64,000 nucleotides of DNA from Chrysoperla carnea (lineage: Eukaryota > Arthropoda > Insecta > Neuroptera > Chrysopidae). This document shows, in pieces, positions 10,885 to 22,852 of the stretch. The number at the start of each line of letters is the position of its first letter. Within the stretch, counting starts at the first letter, position 1. The stretch covers positions 14,790,640 to 14,854,639 of the forward strand of contig NC_058342.1 of NCBI RefSeq assembly GCF_905475395.1, in the 5' to 3' direction. Made by a program: the position numbers and the translations under genes. A model generated the notes under the pieces. It was not told the origin of the DNA, searched no databases, and was given only the letters and a program-made list of their open reading frames with translations.

Positions 10885-11705
10885 ATACCATGTATATGAA
10901 ATATATCAAGATATATTAAGTTTAACCCCATGTTTGTAACGCTTAAAAATATTGATGTTACGAAAAAAAATTTGTTATTCGCACCGTGCGTGAGTTTTAT
11001 TGGAGGCGTTTCCATGGTAAAGATATACTACTTTAATTATAGAATTGCATGGATGCATAAATAATTGTATGGATTGCATTTATGACTTCCATTGAAAATT
11101 TAATATTATTGTCTCACAAATTTAAATAAATAATTATGATAATTTACATTTGAAAAATAATATAATTTGACATTTTCTATAACATTAACATGTAAAGAAT
11201 TGCAAATAAGTCATAACAGCGTCCTTTATCGCCAAAATTTTTCACTGGAAGCGCTAGCATCGATTTTATTGTCCTTACCATGACTACGCACACAACGAAT
11301 AGGTGTTCATAAAATCACTTAATTAGAAAATTTAAGGTTGTTTGTCCGTCCGTCCGTTTGTCAACTCGATAATTCAAAAATGAAAACAGAAATCAAGCTG
11401 AAATTTTTACAGTGTACTCAGTACGTCGAGTTCGAAAATGAGCAACATAGGTCAATTGGGTCTTGTAAACCGTTGGAGATAGAACAAAAGTGTAAATGTA
11501 AAAAATGTTCCGTATAAAAAAATAAACAACTTTTGTTTGAAACATTTTTTCGTAAACATCACTGTTTATATATCCCATATAATGTTATATGGGATATCAG
11601 TTATAAATTCTTGACGTGTATGTATGTGTAATGTGATAGAGTAATCAACACTGTGTATACATGGAATTTCTACAATTAACTCTGTCAATTGTTTGTTTTC
11701 ACTTC
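10885..11705 (+). repeat. R1 element interrupted by a nested insertion
   Basis: The R1 5' end is at 10885 and the 3' end (degenerate 'cacttct') near 11705. Between about 10979 and 11283 some 300 bp are inserted that are absent from other R1 copies. The inserted piece has CCATGGTAA near its left end and TTACCATG near its right end, suggesting a separate small element. Confidence 0.6.
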
Positions 11706-12549
11706 TTTCCATTATTATTATTTCCATATGTACTCCTCATTCAAGCCAGTCTCCACTTACTCAAAATCGAGCTCGTTAAAAAAAAAAAAAAAAAATGGCG
11801 AATAGCTTAGAGTATTTTTCTAAGAGGTAATTTGGTGCGCTGATCATGATTTTGGATCATTTTGCTCTCCGGCTAGAGCAGAAAACAAGATATGGACATT
11901 TTTAAACGCGAAATTTGAATTGAACATTGAAATTTCGGTTTTCTTGAGTCTAGCTTTTAACAGAAAGGTCAGATCAAAAAAATTTTCAGATAAAAGTTGT
12001 CTCTAGAGTACATATATACAATTTTCAGCCCATTTAAAGGTCATGGGCCCCAAATATGATCCCTTATGCCCAATTTTACTGTTTTTTTTCTTGAGTGTTT
12101 TTTTCGAGTTGATGGAAGACTCTAGTAATAAAATATATGTTAGGAGTGATAGTAGTTTTTATGCGGTTTCACAAAATTGAGTTTTTAGGCCCAAAAATGC
12201 AGTTAGTAAAAAAATCAAAATAGGTCTTGTAGATTTAGGTCATTATAATCTAAAAATACCATCCATTGTAAGTTTGGTCAATACCTCCACTTCTGAGCTA
12301 ACTTTAAACCTCGAAAATGTGGTTTTCGAGGTTAAAATTATTTTAGATTGGCCAAATTTTACACGTTTTTCGAAACGGAAACTCGGAAACGGCTCCAACG
12401 ATTTTCATGAAATTTTGTAAGCAGTGGGTTTCGGGGCCGAAAAATTGATCTAGCTATGTTTTATTTTTAGAAAACGTCGTTTTACTATGTTTTCAGAAAA
12501 AACTGAAACATAAACTGCAAAATATGACTTTTCCTGACATCAATTGGCG
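11706..12549. other. Intergenic, nothing recognised
   Basis: AT-rich with a 16-A run near 11780. No supported coding sequence, RNA or interspersed repeat was found. Confidence 0.4.
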
Positions 12550-12560
12550 AGAAAGTTTGA

Positions 12561-12602
<42 letters not shown>

Positions 12603-12613
12603 TCAAACTTTCT
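12550..12613. repeat. Perfect AT-rich palindrome around (AT)n
   Basis: AGAAAGTTTGAAATAAT at the left end and ATTATTTCAAACTTTCT at the right end are exact reverse complements flanking about 30 bases of (AT)n. The whole 64-bp stretch can form one uninterrupted hairpin or cruciform. Confidence 0.75.
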
Positions 12614-13367
12614 GTAAGTTTGTAACAACATTCTACATGTAGTTGGCCCAATTACATATGGGCTAGATATGATGGATTTGCGACCATAATAACCAACTCC
12701 TCTATTTAAAGTAAACGCAAAGAAATTTTCTTTTAATTCATCGGTTTTTATATTCCAACTAAGTACAATTTTATTTTCCATCAATAAAATACATGACTTT
12801 AAACTAAAATCAATCTCTTTCATAGAAGTAATTATTTTGGTTATTTAACTTCAGTGATTTTGTATCAATGAATTCATATTTTAAATTCAATTCCATTCTA
12901 TTGTAAATACAAATATTTAGCTGTGCTACCAATCTTTAGACAATTGTTTGAAAGTATTTTTACTTTATTTTAATATAAAACGGCTAACTTCGGAATGAGG
13001 TTGTCAATTTTTTTTCAGTGTACTTATAAAATTGACAGTATAATAACGAAAAAAGACAATTACGTTATAGTTTTTTTTTTAATGATTATTAACTTGAATT
13101 GAAATTAAAATAATTTTAAGTAATAGTAAACAAAAATCAGTTAGTCAAAACCACTTTTGACCAGCTTCATTGAGCAAAAGTATTTTTGAAGTAAAAAGTA
13201 GTTTTGACCGGTTAAGAATTTTGAGTGTAAAATATTCAACTTCTCCAAATAATCTTTTATTAGTCCAAACATTCATTTTAACAAAAATGAGCAAAGATTT
13301 CAAAGCATAACCTGCATTTAATGAAAATTTATTCACCAATTGCTAATCAAAAAATTTTTTGGTAAAC
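12614..13367. other. Intergenic with a short repeated motif
   Basis: There is no gene. Around 13144-13234 are copies of a motif like 'gtcaaaactacttttgac'. Similar motifs recur at about 15893-15945 and 17290-17370, so this is a degenerate short repeat. ORFs at 12485-12823 and 13145-13339 show no protein-like pattern. Confidence 0.35.
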
Positions 13368-13426
13368 ATCACACACAATTCTTGATTAAAATGCGTTTAA
13401 TCATATTCATATTTTTGTATAAAAAG
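13368..13426 (+). promoter_or_regulatory. G3 core promoter and family upstream element
   Basis: ATCACACACAATTCTTG, then TTAAAATGCGTTTAATCAT, then TATAAAAAG at 13418-13426, followed by ACTTCAAAACATACGAATT. The ATGCGTTTAATCAT part is shared exactly with G4. Confidence 0.7.
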
Positions 13427-13508
13427 ACTTCAAAACATACGAATTACATTCTGAATTTAAAATAATTAAATTATTTAACAATAAATAAAAATAAACAATT
13501 TATTAAAA

Positions 13509-15368
13509 ATGGCATTCAAACAAGTTTGTACTTCATTGTTGGTAGCCGTAGCTTGTTGCAGCGTTTTATCGAAGGTAAGTCCGAATGTTAACCAAAGATT
13601 TAAATTTTTTCTAAATTAATTTTTTTTTTGTAGGCCCAACAATTGAGTTATTTATCAGACAACAATCAAAATGGTTATCCATTCGGAAATCAAGGATCCC
13701 TTACATATTTAAGCGATAATACCGCTAACCAAGTGTACCCAATCCAGGTAAATTCCTTCATAAAATTGTCCATATATTTTTTACATTTTATTTCTTTATA
13801 TAGGGTGAGCCATTTAAAATTTTTAATTACAATCGGTTATAAAAAAAACTAATATATATTTTTCCAAATTCCGGTTTTATTTAGAGTGGTTAAACCTTGA
13901 AGTTTAAGAATGAAACATTAAATCATTCAAACGATTGCCACGTCTGGCCCGACAATACTTCCTCAGATCAAACCAATTTTTAAGCACTTTTTCGTCTTTT
14001 CGATTATGTTGACGAATTGTGGCCTAGGATAAGCCAACCCTTTTTCAATATTACAACTACTGGTGTCCCACTCCAAGACCGCAAATCCAACTTTATTTTA
14101 CCTAACCTTAGTTTATTAACGGTCCAGTTTCACGAACACCCTCCACAAATTGACACACAACTGAACTAAAGACCTTTTTTATTTGGTAATTTTTCATATA
14201 TAATCTTTAGTACAGTAAAAGATGTTACAAATTAAGAAAAATGAAATAAACCGCTTACTTTTTCTTAAAACCTGATGAAATTGTTTCTAAGGTGTCAAAT
14301 ATCATTACTAAGGAATGAGTTAGTGGAGCATATGTTTCTATTTGTAAATAAATGTTGAATGAAACGGTCAATGCAAAAGTTCACTCAAAATTTAATAAAT
14401 AGGCAATTTGTAATACATATATGTGAGTATTTATCAAAGAATCGAAAAACTATTTTAAAGTATATAACTTATAGGTAATACAAATTGCCTATTTCTTAAT
14501 TTTTAAGTCAGCTTTTCCATGGACATTAAATTATTTGTTTATTAAAAAATGGAAACATTTTTCCATTAATTCATGATATTTGACATCTAAGAAACACAAT
14601 CACACAAATAATTAGGCGATTATTGTAACATCATTTACTGTACTAATAGTTAGAATAGTACTAATAGACTAATAGACTCACTGCTTTGGAAGTAAGTTTT
14701 TGATATTTCCCAATTTTATTCATAACATAAAACGAAATTTTTTTGTTTAAATGATTGTCATTCTATCTTTCAAGATAAGCGGCAGTTCAAATTTAAAACG
14801 TTAGACGATCCATCAGTTACTTAGCTCAGTTTCACTATCTTTGTTTAAATTTAATCGTTGATTAACTTGTCTAGAACGACACTTCAATTATATTTCAATG
14901 TAATTTATTTTTTTTGCTTTAATTTAAATTTACTATTATGTTTTTAATTTACAGTCAGTACCAGTTAACAATCTCTTGGTTAACAACCTCGGAGGCTCTC
15001 AAATTTTTGGAAGTTCTCAAATCCAAACTATTGGTGCATATCCAAATGTAATTAGCAATGTTGGACTCATTGGAAACAATGGATTTGGTGGTTCCAACAT
15101 CATAAACAACGTAAACAGTGGTTTATCAACAGTTCAATATCCTGGTTATGCACAGAGTTTACCCGTTTACAATCAAATTGTAAGCTATCCAAGTGCTCAA
15201 CAAGTCTTACCAGTTGCTCAATATGTTCCACAACCATCAATCATTGGAGGATCTGTAGGATACCCAAACAATAACAACCAAATTACCAATACTCAAAGCG
15301 CTCCAGTAGAAATCAACTTTGGAAGTCAACAACCTTGCCTTCAAAGCACCATTAGATCTTTACTTTAA
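13509..15368 (+). CDS. G3: secreted family protein with an extra signal-peptide intron, 197 aa
   Basis: Exons are 13509-13574 (22 codons, MAFKQVCTSLLVAVACCSVL then SK), 13634-13747 (38), and 14955-15368 (137 plus stop). Unlike its relatives it has a 59-base intron (13575-13633, AAG|GTAAGT .. TTTTGTAG|GCC) exactly between signal peptide and mature protein. Without splicing the frame stops soon after. Intron 2 (1207 bp) contains a palindromic MITE. Modules B and C, separated by an intron in G1, G2 and G9, are fused here (YPGYAQ directly followed by SLPVYNQ), as expected from a precise intron loss. Mature protein: YLSDNNQNGYPFGNQG, then SQIFGSSQIQTIGAYPN, then VSYPSAQQVLPVAQYVP, ending QQPCLQSTIRSLL. 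AATAAA is at 15473-15478. Function unknown. Confidence 0.83.
13802..14150. repeat. Candidate AGGGTG-ended element in G3 intron
   Basis: AGGGTGAGCCATTTAAAAT begins at 13802, and the opposite end near 14150 reads 'cacgaacaccctcc', i.e. GGAGGGTGTTCGTG on the other strand. A similar motif (ACAGGGTGCCC, minus strand) occurs near 30395. This could be one family of inverted-end elements. No ORF was recognised and the assignment is tentative. Confidence 0.25.
14211..14642. repeat. Palindromic Tc1/mariner-like MITE in G3 intron
   Basis: TACAGTAAAAGATGTTACAA at 14211 is inverted at the right end (TACAGTAAATGATGTTACAA on the other strand, to 14642), 19 of 20 bases matching. The boundary dinucleotides are TA, as expected for Tc1/mariner target duplications. 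Inner stretches such as 'aataggcaatttgtaatac' and 'gtaatacaaattgcctat' are also inverted, so almost the whole 432 bp is self-complementary. A related fragment is at about 61935-62055. Confidence 0.6.
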
Positions 15369-15591
15369 TCTAGGATCACTTTAATCTAGATTCTAGGATA
15401 ATATTCAAGGAATATTTCCTAGAATTGCCATGTCATAAAACTTAGTGCACAAATTTTTATTTTTGATAAGAAAATAAATATATTTTTGCTCACAAATAAA
15501 TAACATTGCTTTTTAAATCAAATTGTTTTTTTTTTTTTTTTTTTTAAATTCTGTCAATTATTCCATAAATAGCTTTTTTATTCTCATTTAC

Positions 15592-15635
15592 AGTGGCGGA
15601 TTTGCCACCAATAGGCTAAGTGGCTCCAGTTGCAT
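15592..15635 (+). repeat. hAT-type terminal repeat remnant
   Basis: CAGTGGCGGATTTGCCACC resembles hAT-superfamily termini. No matching right end was identified nearby. Confidence 0.25.
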
Positions 15636-15701
15636 TCAACTTCTAATTTCAGAAAAATTTTACTTTTTTTGTGAAAAATAATGATTAAAGTTTTGCTGGC
15701 A

Positions 15702-15890
15702 ATCACCAAATTAGCCCATTTCCGATTGTCCGTCCGTCCGTCTGTATGTCAACTCTATAACTCAAGAATGAAAAAAGATATCAAGCTGAAATTTTACAGC
15801 TTACACAGCACGTCGAGTTGGTTCTTGGGTCAAATGGTTCTTGGGACCGTAGGACCCATCTTGTAAACCGTTAGGAAATAAAACTATTTC
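15702..15890 (+). repeat. R1 element, partial copy
   Basis: It contains the R1 stretch from 'aatcaccaaattagccc' through GTCCGTCCGTCCGTCTG to 'cttgtaaaccgttag'. Both ends of the element are missing. An ORF at 15681-15866 runs through it by chance. Confidence 0.55.
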
Positions 15891-16371
15891 AGTTTAAAGT
15901 AGCTTTGACTGAAAATCATTGGTTAAAAGTTCTTTTGACTGACGATTCTAGAAAAAACTAGATTTAATTGATAGAGAGTCAATCAAATTTTTTATTTAAT
16001 TGATACGAAAGCTGGCAACGTTTACGAGAGTTTATTTTAAGGTGGTTGAATTTCGGGTAGCTCTTTTCTTATTGAAATTAGGGAGGCATGAAATACGTCT
16101 TAAATCTGAGAGCAGTTGCGTTACTTAATTGTCTGGCAAATGTAATTTACATTGCTAAAAATCACAAAATAATTTGTTAAAAGATGTCTTAAAATGATTT
16201 TAAATTTAGCAACTTTCGTAATTTTCTTTGGTAATATTTCAACCCTATTTAATTTTAAACACAAATTAAATATCCAAAATCCAACCAATCTTTAAATCAA
16301 CTTTTTCGTGGCATTGCTAGCTCTTATATCAAATTATTCGGAATGGAAATAAAACTATTTATTTAAATGCA
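15891..16371. other. Intergenic, nothing recognised
   Basis: Apart from short 'ttttgact' repeats near 15900-15945, no feature can be supported. Confidence 0.4.
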
Positions 16372-16677
16372 GAATGTTCGATTTACATCTAGGCAAATAA
16401 ATATCACGAGTATATCAGAATACATCCGTTAAGCAATGCATCTAAGTGAGAGGTATGGTATACATGTGTTGAAGCTTCGATATGCGTTGAGATAGTTGTA
16501 AGACGCTTGTAAAGTGGGAGTTTCTTAGTTGAATAGATGAACTACAACAGATAAGCCACGATACAAGTCACTTTTGCAATTTCATATAACACCTACCTCT
16601 TACTTAGATGCATTGCTTAGCGCATGTACTCTGTCTTACTCGTGATATTTATATGCCTAGATGTAAATCAATCATTC
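16372..16677. repeat. MITE with terminal inverted repeats of about 80 bp
   Basis: The left arm contains ATTTACATCTAGGCA, AAATATCACGAGTA and AAGCAATGCATCTAAGT. The right arm carries the same blocks inverted (ACTTAGATGCATTGCTTAG ... TGCCTAGATGTAAAT). Length is about 305 bp, with no coding capacity. Confidence 0.6.
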
Positions 16678-17428
16678 TCTATGTAATTTTGCGAGATTGT
16701 TTATTACAAAAGTTTGGTATTTCAACTGAGACAAAAAAAAATTAACAAGTACTTAAAAAATTAATAGTTAAATAATATAAAAGTACTTTTAAAGAGCTAA
16801 GAGGTTTCGGATTTTACAATTCTTTAAGAATTGACCATGTCAGCCGAAAACATAATTTGCATTATAATTTCTTCAGAATACAACTTTATATCCCAATCTT
16901 GTATAACTGCTTGGAGTTTCGATACTAGACCTCTCTTTTTCTCTTGACGCACCTCGCACATTGATAAATATATGTTAAATAATTATTTTGTTATATTTGC
17001 TTACATTTTTGCCGTTTCATTTTTAAGCCTATCTGGGCTAATTATGTGTCCAATAGAAATATGAGCAGCATCAATAGTGTCGTTTGAATCGACTGTACTG
17101 CAACGGCGTTTTTTTTTCTTCTAATTTTGCGTCTTCCACGTCCAATCGTTTAAATTCTTTGTAAAAAGCGTTCTTTCCTTCTTGATCACTGATTTTTCCA
17201 ATATGTTATGCATATGCGTTTCTTTCTTTTTTTTTTTTTTTATAGATTTCTTTAACTTTTTAAGAGTTTTGACTGGTATGATATTTTGCCCAATGACGTT
17301 GGTCAAAAGTGGTTTTGCCTGATTTTATCAGTTAAAAGTAGTTTTGGCCAGCTAAGAGCTTTGACTGTAACATATACACTATTTAAAAAATTACTGGGTC
17401 GAGAAAACACGTTTACATGGCGGTTGAT
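16678..17428. other. Intergenic, nothing recognised
   Basis: No supported gene. A copy of the short 'tcaaaagtggttttg' repeat lies at about 17294-17309. ORFs at 17121-17306 and 17286-17567 are low-complexity or cross the next repeat. Confidence 0.4.
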
Positions 17429-18003
17429 ATGGCACGCTATTTTACTATTTAATGTCCGAAAAAAAATGATCGTAATAATAATACATTATTATTATGTTAT
17501 CATTATAATAATAATCATTTTCATTATGTACATAATTTTAATTCAATCATTTTTATTATGTACATAATTTTAATTCATATTGAATAGTAAAACGGCGTGC
17601 CATATATTTCCATTATGTACATAATTTTAATTCAATCATTTTTATTATGTACATAATTTTAATTCAATCATTTTTATTATGTACATAATTTTAATTCTCT
17701 ATTTCCATTATGTACATAATTTTAATTCAATCATTTTTTTTAATCTAATTCAAATAAAATTAACTGATTTATTATTATGTATCATCATAATAATAATACA
17801 TTTTTATTATGATGATAACATAATTTTAATTCTCATCTCTCTTTTCTCATCTTATCTTATATCAATCTCTCTTTTACTAAGATTTATTTTACAAAATATA
17901 AAATATAAAATATAAAATATAAAATTTCTGATTGAAAAAAAATAATTCATTAATTTTTTTCTCGATAAAAATTAGCCTATTAAATAGTAAAATGGCGTGC
18001 CAT
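17429..18003. repeat. Nested MITE with short terminal repeats and about 32-bp tandem units
   Basis: ATGGCACGCTATTTTACTAT at 17429 is inverted twice downstream, ending at 17603 (ATAGTAAAACGGCGTGCCAT) and at 18003 (ATAGTAAAATGGCGTGCCAT). Between them 'attatgtacataattttaat' is repeated about six times with a period near 32 bp. One MITE of 175 bp inside or next to another of 575 bp would explain this. Overlapping ORFs are repeat translations. Confidence 0.55.
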
Positions 18004-19190
18004 ACGGTTGATGTTCTTATAATAGTTAAAACAAGTAAATATTTGTTGAGCCAACGAAAGTCTAAGTATTAGAAAGCTTAAAAATATTCTTCAACCAAGG
18101 AAATATTTATTTGCCATCATGTTAAGAATATATTTTCTTACAACTAATACTTTTTTTCAGCGTATTTATATAAAACAATCACACCAATCACAACGACTTG
18201 GAAAATTTGAAAGATCTATGTAGGTCTTTCCGTTTTGAAGCCAATTGACAAAATTCATGAACAAAAACATTGTGCAGTTTGTTATTGAAAATATTTCCTT
18301 TTTGGAATATGTTCTGAGGTTTTCCCTCAAATGAAAACCTCAGTTGACGAGATAGGGGAGGGGGGGCTAATTTAAGCCGCCATCTTGAACGACAAAAATA
18401 GTAAGCAAAATTTTCGCTAACCTTTATTGCATAGGTTTTATTTATAACGCTTCAAACTTCTTTCAACGTGGTTATTGTTAAATATTTAGTTAGTGGTTGA
18501 TGATACGTTAACCTTTGTAGAACATTAAATTTGCTATAAATTTTATTCAAAATTGGATGCCGTAACATTTATAGTTTAAGAGCTATAACGGTGTAAATGG
18601 TGAATCGACGCACAATAGCCATGATATTAAAATGCTGTATTTTCCATCATGGACCTATATACTTCATTACTTGCCATGCTGGAAACTACCCCCCTCCCTT
18701 ATCCCTGAGACGGCCGTTGGTCTTGGCTCCGTTTCATAGACATTAAGGCCATTTATTACAATAAATTATTATTTATACAATAATTTAAATATTCTGCCAA
18801 TCAATACTAACTTAAAAAAAACTGACATACCCAAAACTGGCCCTCAAAAAATTCCCCGCCAAAAATTTGTCTTTCAAATAATAGAAAAAAATTCTAAATG
18901 CAAAAAACCGCATATCTCTAGCATGTATAACAGAAAAAGGGTAGTTTTGAGGGTGTTTTCCCATTTGTGTAGGGTAGCAATGAAGGTAATGAAATTTTTC
19001 GAAGTATCTTCTTAATTTGAGTTTATTTCGAGTCACCTTCTCAATTCGTCACCCCTTCAAAATTTTACCAAGCAAAGTTTCAAAGTTCGCAAGCAATAGC
19101 TCTTTAATGCAACTTTATATGTTGTTGGTCCCGTGACGGTCCAACAAAATGTAGTTTCCTTTTTCTCAAAAACTACAAAAGATGTTTGTT
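18004..19190. other. Intergenic, nothing recognised
   Basis: AT-rich. A G-run (ggggaggggggg, near 18354) and its complement-like counterpart 'ccccctccctt' near 18690 suggest the ends of a degenerate inverted element. No ORF or RNA was recognised. Confidence 0.3.
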
Positions 19191-19442
19191 ATATATATAT
19201 ATAATATATATATATAATAATAAACTTTATTGATATGCCAATTGGCTAATCAAAGTAATACATAGTTAACATTATATAACTTATACACAAAAAATCAGAA
19301 TAAAACTGAAAGATAACATATTACAAAAAGAAACATCATGAAAAATATAAATAATAGAAATTTTAAACCAAATGTCCAATCAGAGATAAATGAATAAAAT
19401 AAAATAAAATATGGTCACAAGTACAACAAGGCAAACTGAAAT

Positions 19443-21838
19443 TCAAAGATATTGTGAGCGCTTGTCCAAGATGAAACGCAAATATTTATACACTGCTTTA
19501 AGATCTACAATATTCTTAGCGTCCAAAATCAATTTCGTATTATTCAATCCGCGACTGTAAAGATCGTCTCTTTCATTCCCTACTGTCCCATATCACTCCT
19601 CTATAAGATGTTCAATTGTTTCAATTCCGTTACACAGAACACAAACTCTATCCCCGCTTCGGTTTTTCTTATTTTCCCAAGCAAACCTGTTCATTCTGAA
19701 AATAGCAATAGTTCTTCTTACATCTCTGTCTGTTAAATTTACATACATTGCTCCACCCTCATAGTGATCCAATTTTGAATACAAATCCAATGAAACCTTA
19801 TTCCTCACATCCAATAGCATTTCTTTCAGGAAGTACTCATACACTGTACTTTTGACATGTTTTCCGATCTCTAAATAATTGTCATGAGCCACATCCATCG
19901 CGTTAAATCCTAATTCCAATAATTTGTTTTTAATTATTGGAGTTGTATCGTTTAAGCTGTAACAATTTCTCTGTAATATTTTGTTGCTTAAATGAATTCG
20001 ACAATAATAGTTTATAAGATGTTGTAATATAGTGGCTTCGATCGAGATTTCCCCTAACTCCAACTTAACCGCACTGTTTGGTGATGATTTTGCAACTCCT
20101 AAAACTTCTTTATAAAAGCTATGAACAAATATACCGATAGACTTTTCACATTTTTCTAGACCCCAAATTTCTTTCCCATATAATAAGATGGGTAGTACCA
20201 TCACCCTAAACATATTTAATAGAATTTTAGGTGGAAAATTTTCATAGCTATAAATTTTTCTTCGAATCACCATTAATGCTTTGTTGGCTTTCTCAATCAT
20301 TTTGCTTTGATGCAGACCCCATTTTCCGTTGCTACAAATAAAAAGCCCCAAATATTGAAAGTTATCAACTACCTCGATTTTGAAACCATTATACATCCAA
20401 TTTTCGTTCCTGCCCTGCTTGCTACCATTTCGGATTGTTAGCATTTTCGTTTTTTTCACATTAACCGTTAACTTCCATTTGTCGCAAAAATCTTCAAGCC
20501 CTTTTAAAGCTCTTCGCATTCCACCAACTGAGTTTGACAACAGAACTGCATCATCGGCATATAACAGAATTTTAATTTCATCCCCTTTGATACAGGGAGA
20601 AATAGTTTCAAGACCTTCCATATGATTAACAATATTATCGATAAATAAAACAAACAATATAGCAGACAATTGACATCCTTGTCTTAATCCCTTCATAGTG
20701 TAAAATACGTCCGACACATGATATTTATCAATACGTAAACAGCATCCAGGTTCTTTATATATTGACTTTAAAATTTCCACCATATTTACAGACATTTTCA
20801 TTTTTAACAGTTTTTTCCATAATAAATTTCTATCGACAGAATCGAATGCCTTTTCAAAATCAATGAAACGGCAATACAATTTATTACGTTTTAATGTAAG
20901 TGTTTTTTGAATCAATGTTCTCATAACTAGTAAATTGTCCAGTACCTCATACCCCACTCTAAATCCTGTTTGATATTTAGAAATTTTCTGTTCAGTCTCA
21001 ACCCATTCTTGAATCCTCATTGACAACAGCTTAGTGTAAATTTTACTGATACTCGGCATTAAAGTCAATCCTCGATAATTATTTGGATCCAGTGCACTTC
21101 CCCTGCCTTTAAATAAATTACAAATTATACCGACATTCCATTCCTTTGGAAATATTTTGACTTCCATCAATTTGTTTCATAAATTCACAAAAATAATCAA
21201 AGCATCATAATTATTATTCAAAAACCCACACTTTAAAAATTCATTCACAATACCATCTCTGCCGCCAGCTTTATTTGATTTTAAATTACTTAGTACCAAG
21301 CGAACCTCTGATATATTTATCGCTGCATCCAAAACATCGCTGTAAGTGTTATATTCTCTTTCATCGCTAATTTCCCCCAAGTTAACTTCCGCATAATCAC
21401 ACTGTTCGCCGTATAAATTCCGATAATGTTGAATCCATTCATGAGGAGCAATATTATTAAAATTATTATTATTATTGGCTCTATGATCATTATTTTTCAA
21501 TAACAGCCAGAGCCCTTTATTTTCCTTTGCCTCTAAGGCTGCATGTATTTCCTGAATATATTTTAATACGTGCTCAAATTTTTTCGTTCTGCATAAATTT
21601 TTATGATATTTTCGACATTCTACATATTCTATAATGCTTTCCTGATTTACATTTTTTCTCATGATTCGTAATTTACATTTTAAATCTTTCTTCTTGCTTT
21701 TACATTCAGCATCAAACCAAGTGTTTTTGTTGTTTGCATTTGGCGCTCGACCAATAAACTCACTTTCCATTTCACTTCCCAAGAAACTAAACCATTTATG
21801 CATAAGCAAAACTGTATTGGTTATATCATTTCATTCCA
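19443..21838 (-). pseudogene. LINE ORF2: linker, reverse transcriptase and C-terminal zinc motif
   Basis: One frame runs from about 21838 to TGA at 19445-19443, interrupted by TGA at 21179 and 19595. Visible RT landmarks are PKEWNVGIICNLFKGRG, NNYRGLTLMPSISKIY, RFIDFEKAFDSVDR, GLRQGCQLSAILFVLFID and the catalytic LLYADDAVLL, followed by FQYLGLFICSNG. Near the end CVLCNGIETIEHLIEE reads like the start of a CxxC..H....C knuckle. The expected last cysteine position is the TGA at 19595, after which the frame continues for about 49 codons (YGTVGNERDDLYSRGLNN...). The enzyme would copy the element's own RNA at the target site. This copy cannot make the full protein. Confidence 0.8.
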
Positions 21839-21883
21839 GCATCCATTTTAAGCCAATTAAAAATAACTCAGTTTCATTTCCAT

Positions 21884-22813
21884 TCAAATTACATAAAAAA
21901 TTATCCCTCTCATTTTCCTTCCATTTAAACACTTTCTGATTTTAGATCCTACTGAGCGTTTTTCTCCTTCCGTTTTTATCGAATTCAGTTGTACCTCCAC
22001 AGGAAAATGCTGTGATTGACTTTCATCTCCAACTTTTAAATCAATGCCGTCGTTCCACAATGCGGACGTTACAATAACATAATCTACTAAACTGCAGCCA
22101 TTTTTCGATACAAAAGTCAACTCGCCCGCCTTATCACTTTTATTTCTACCATTTAAAATTATAAAATCTAAATCGCGTACAAATTTTAAAAATTGCTTAC
22201 CGTATTTATTCAAAACCTTATCCTTACTTTTCCTGTCCCTTATTTTAGTATTTAACACATCATACGCAAAAGAACAACAATATCTATCCACTTCAGTTTG
22301 ATCATCACCTTCTGCATTTCCAGTTCGAGCATTCCAATCCCCACCCATAATTATTTCTGCCTTTGGATACCTTTGAGACAAGCTTATTATTTCTTCTTGC
22401 AACTGGTTAAAAAAGTCAATATTGGCCAAAACCGAACTTTCTGGATGTAAGTAAACTATTCCCAACAGAAAAACTGTGTCACAATCCTCAAATAAAACCC
22501 ACATTACCTCTTGTAAACTACTAAAAATTTCCGTAACTTTATTTTGAAATTGCGAACTATAGAACACCGCTAATCCACCCGGAAATCTACCTCTTTCTAC
22601 AATTCTACTTCTATTTTCAACTAAACATTCATACCCATCTAATTCGAATTTCAAGTCGCCTTGTGACCATGTTTCAACTAAACAAATAAAAGAAAAATTT
22701 TTTATATAACTAATAATACTATTGTCCTGTAACTTAGATTTTAAACCCTCTATATTCCAGAACACTACACTTAAGTTTTTCTTAAAATCAATTAGTTTTT
22801 TGGTGGTTGATTT
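21884..22813 (-). pseudogene. LINE ORF2: AP-type endonuclease domain
   Basis: The frame is open from 22813 to 21884. Motifs of the APE/EEP endonuclease fold are visible: FWNIEGLKSKL, CLVETW (catalytic Glu), GGDWNAR (Asp/Asn), SLVDYVIVTS and SQHFPV (final His). No ATG lies at the front, so the 5' end is probably truncated. A frameshift near 21940 moves the coding into the next frame, where KENERDNFLCNLNGNE continues toward the RT. The domain would nick the target DNA for priming reverse transcription. Confidence 0.75.
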
Positions 22814-22852
22814 TTATTGGATCTAGATCGGAGAGTTCGCCCTATATATCCA

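Noticed and set aside
12550-12613. A microRNA hairpin
   Set aside because: The loop and half of the stem are (AT)n, which would give no specific mature strand.
13802-14150. Viral-derived coding sequence in the G3 intron
   Set aside because: No frame stays open and no conserved motif could be identified; the AGGGTG ends suggest a DNA element instead.
20380-21939. Plus-strand ORFs at 20380-20625 and 21661-21939
   Set aside because: They are antisense shadows of the LINE reverse transcriptase and linker.
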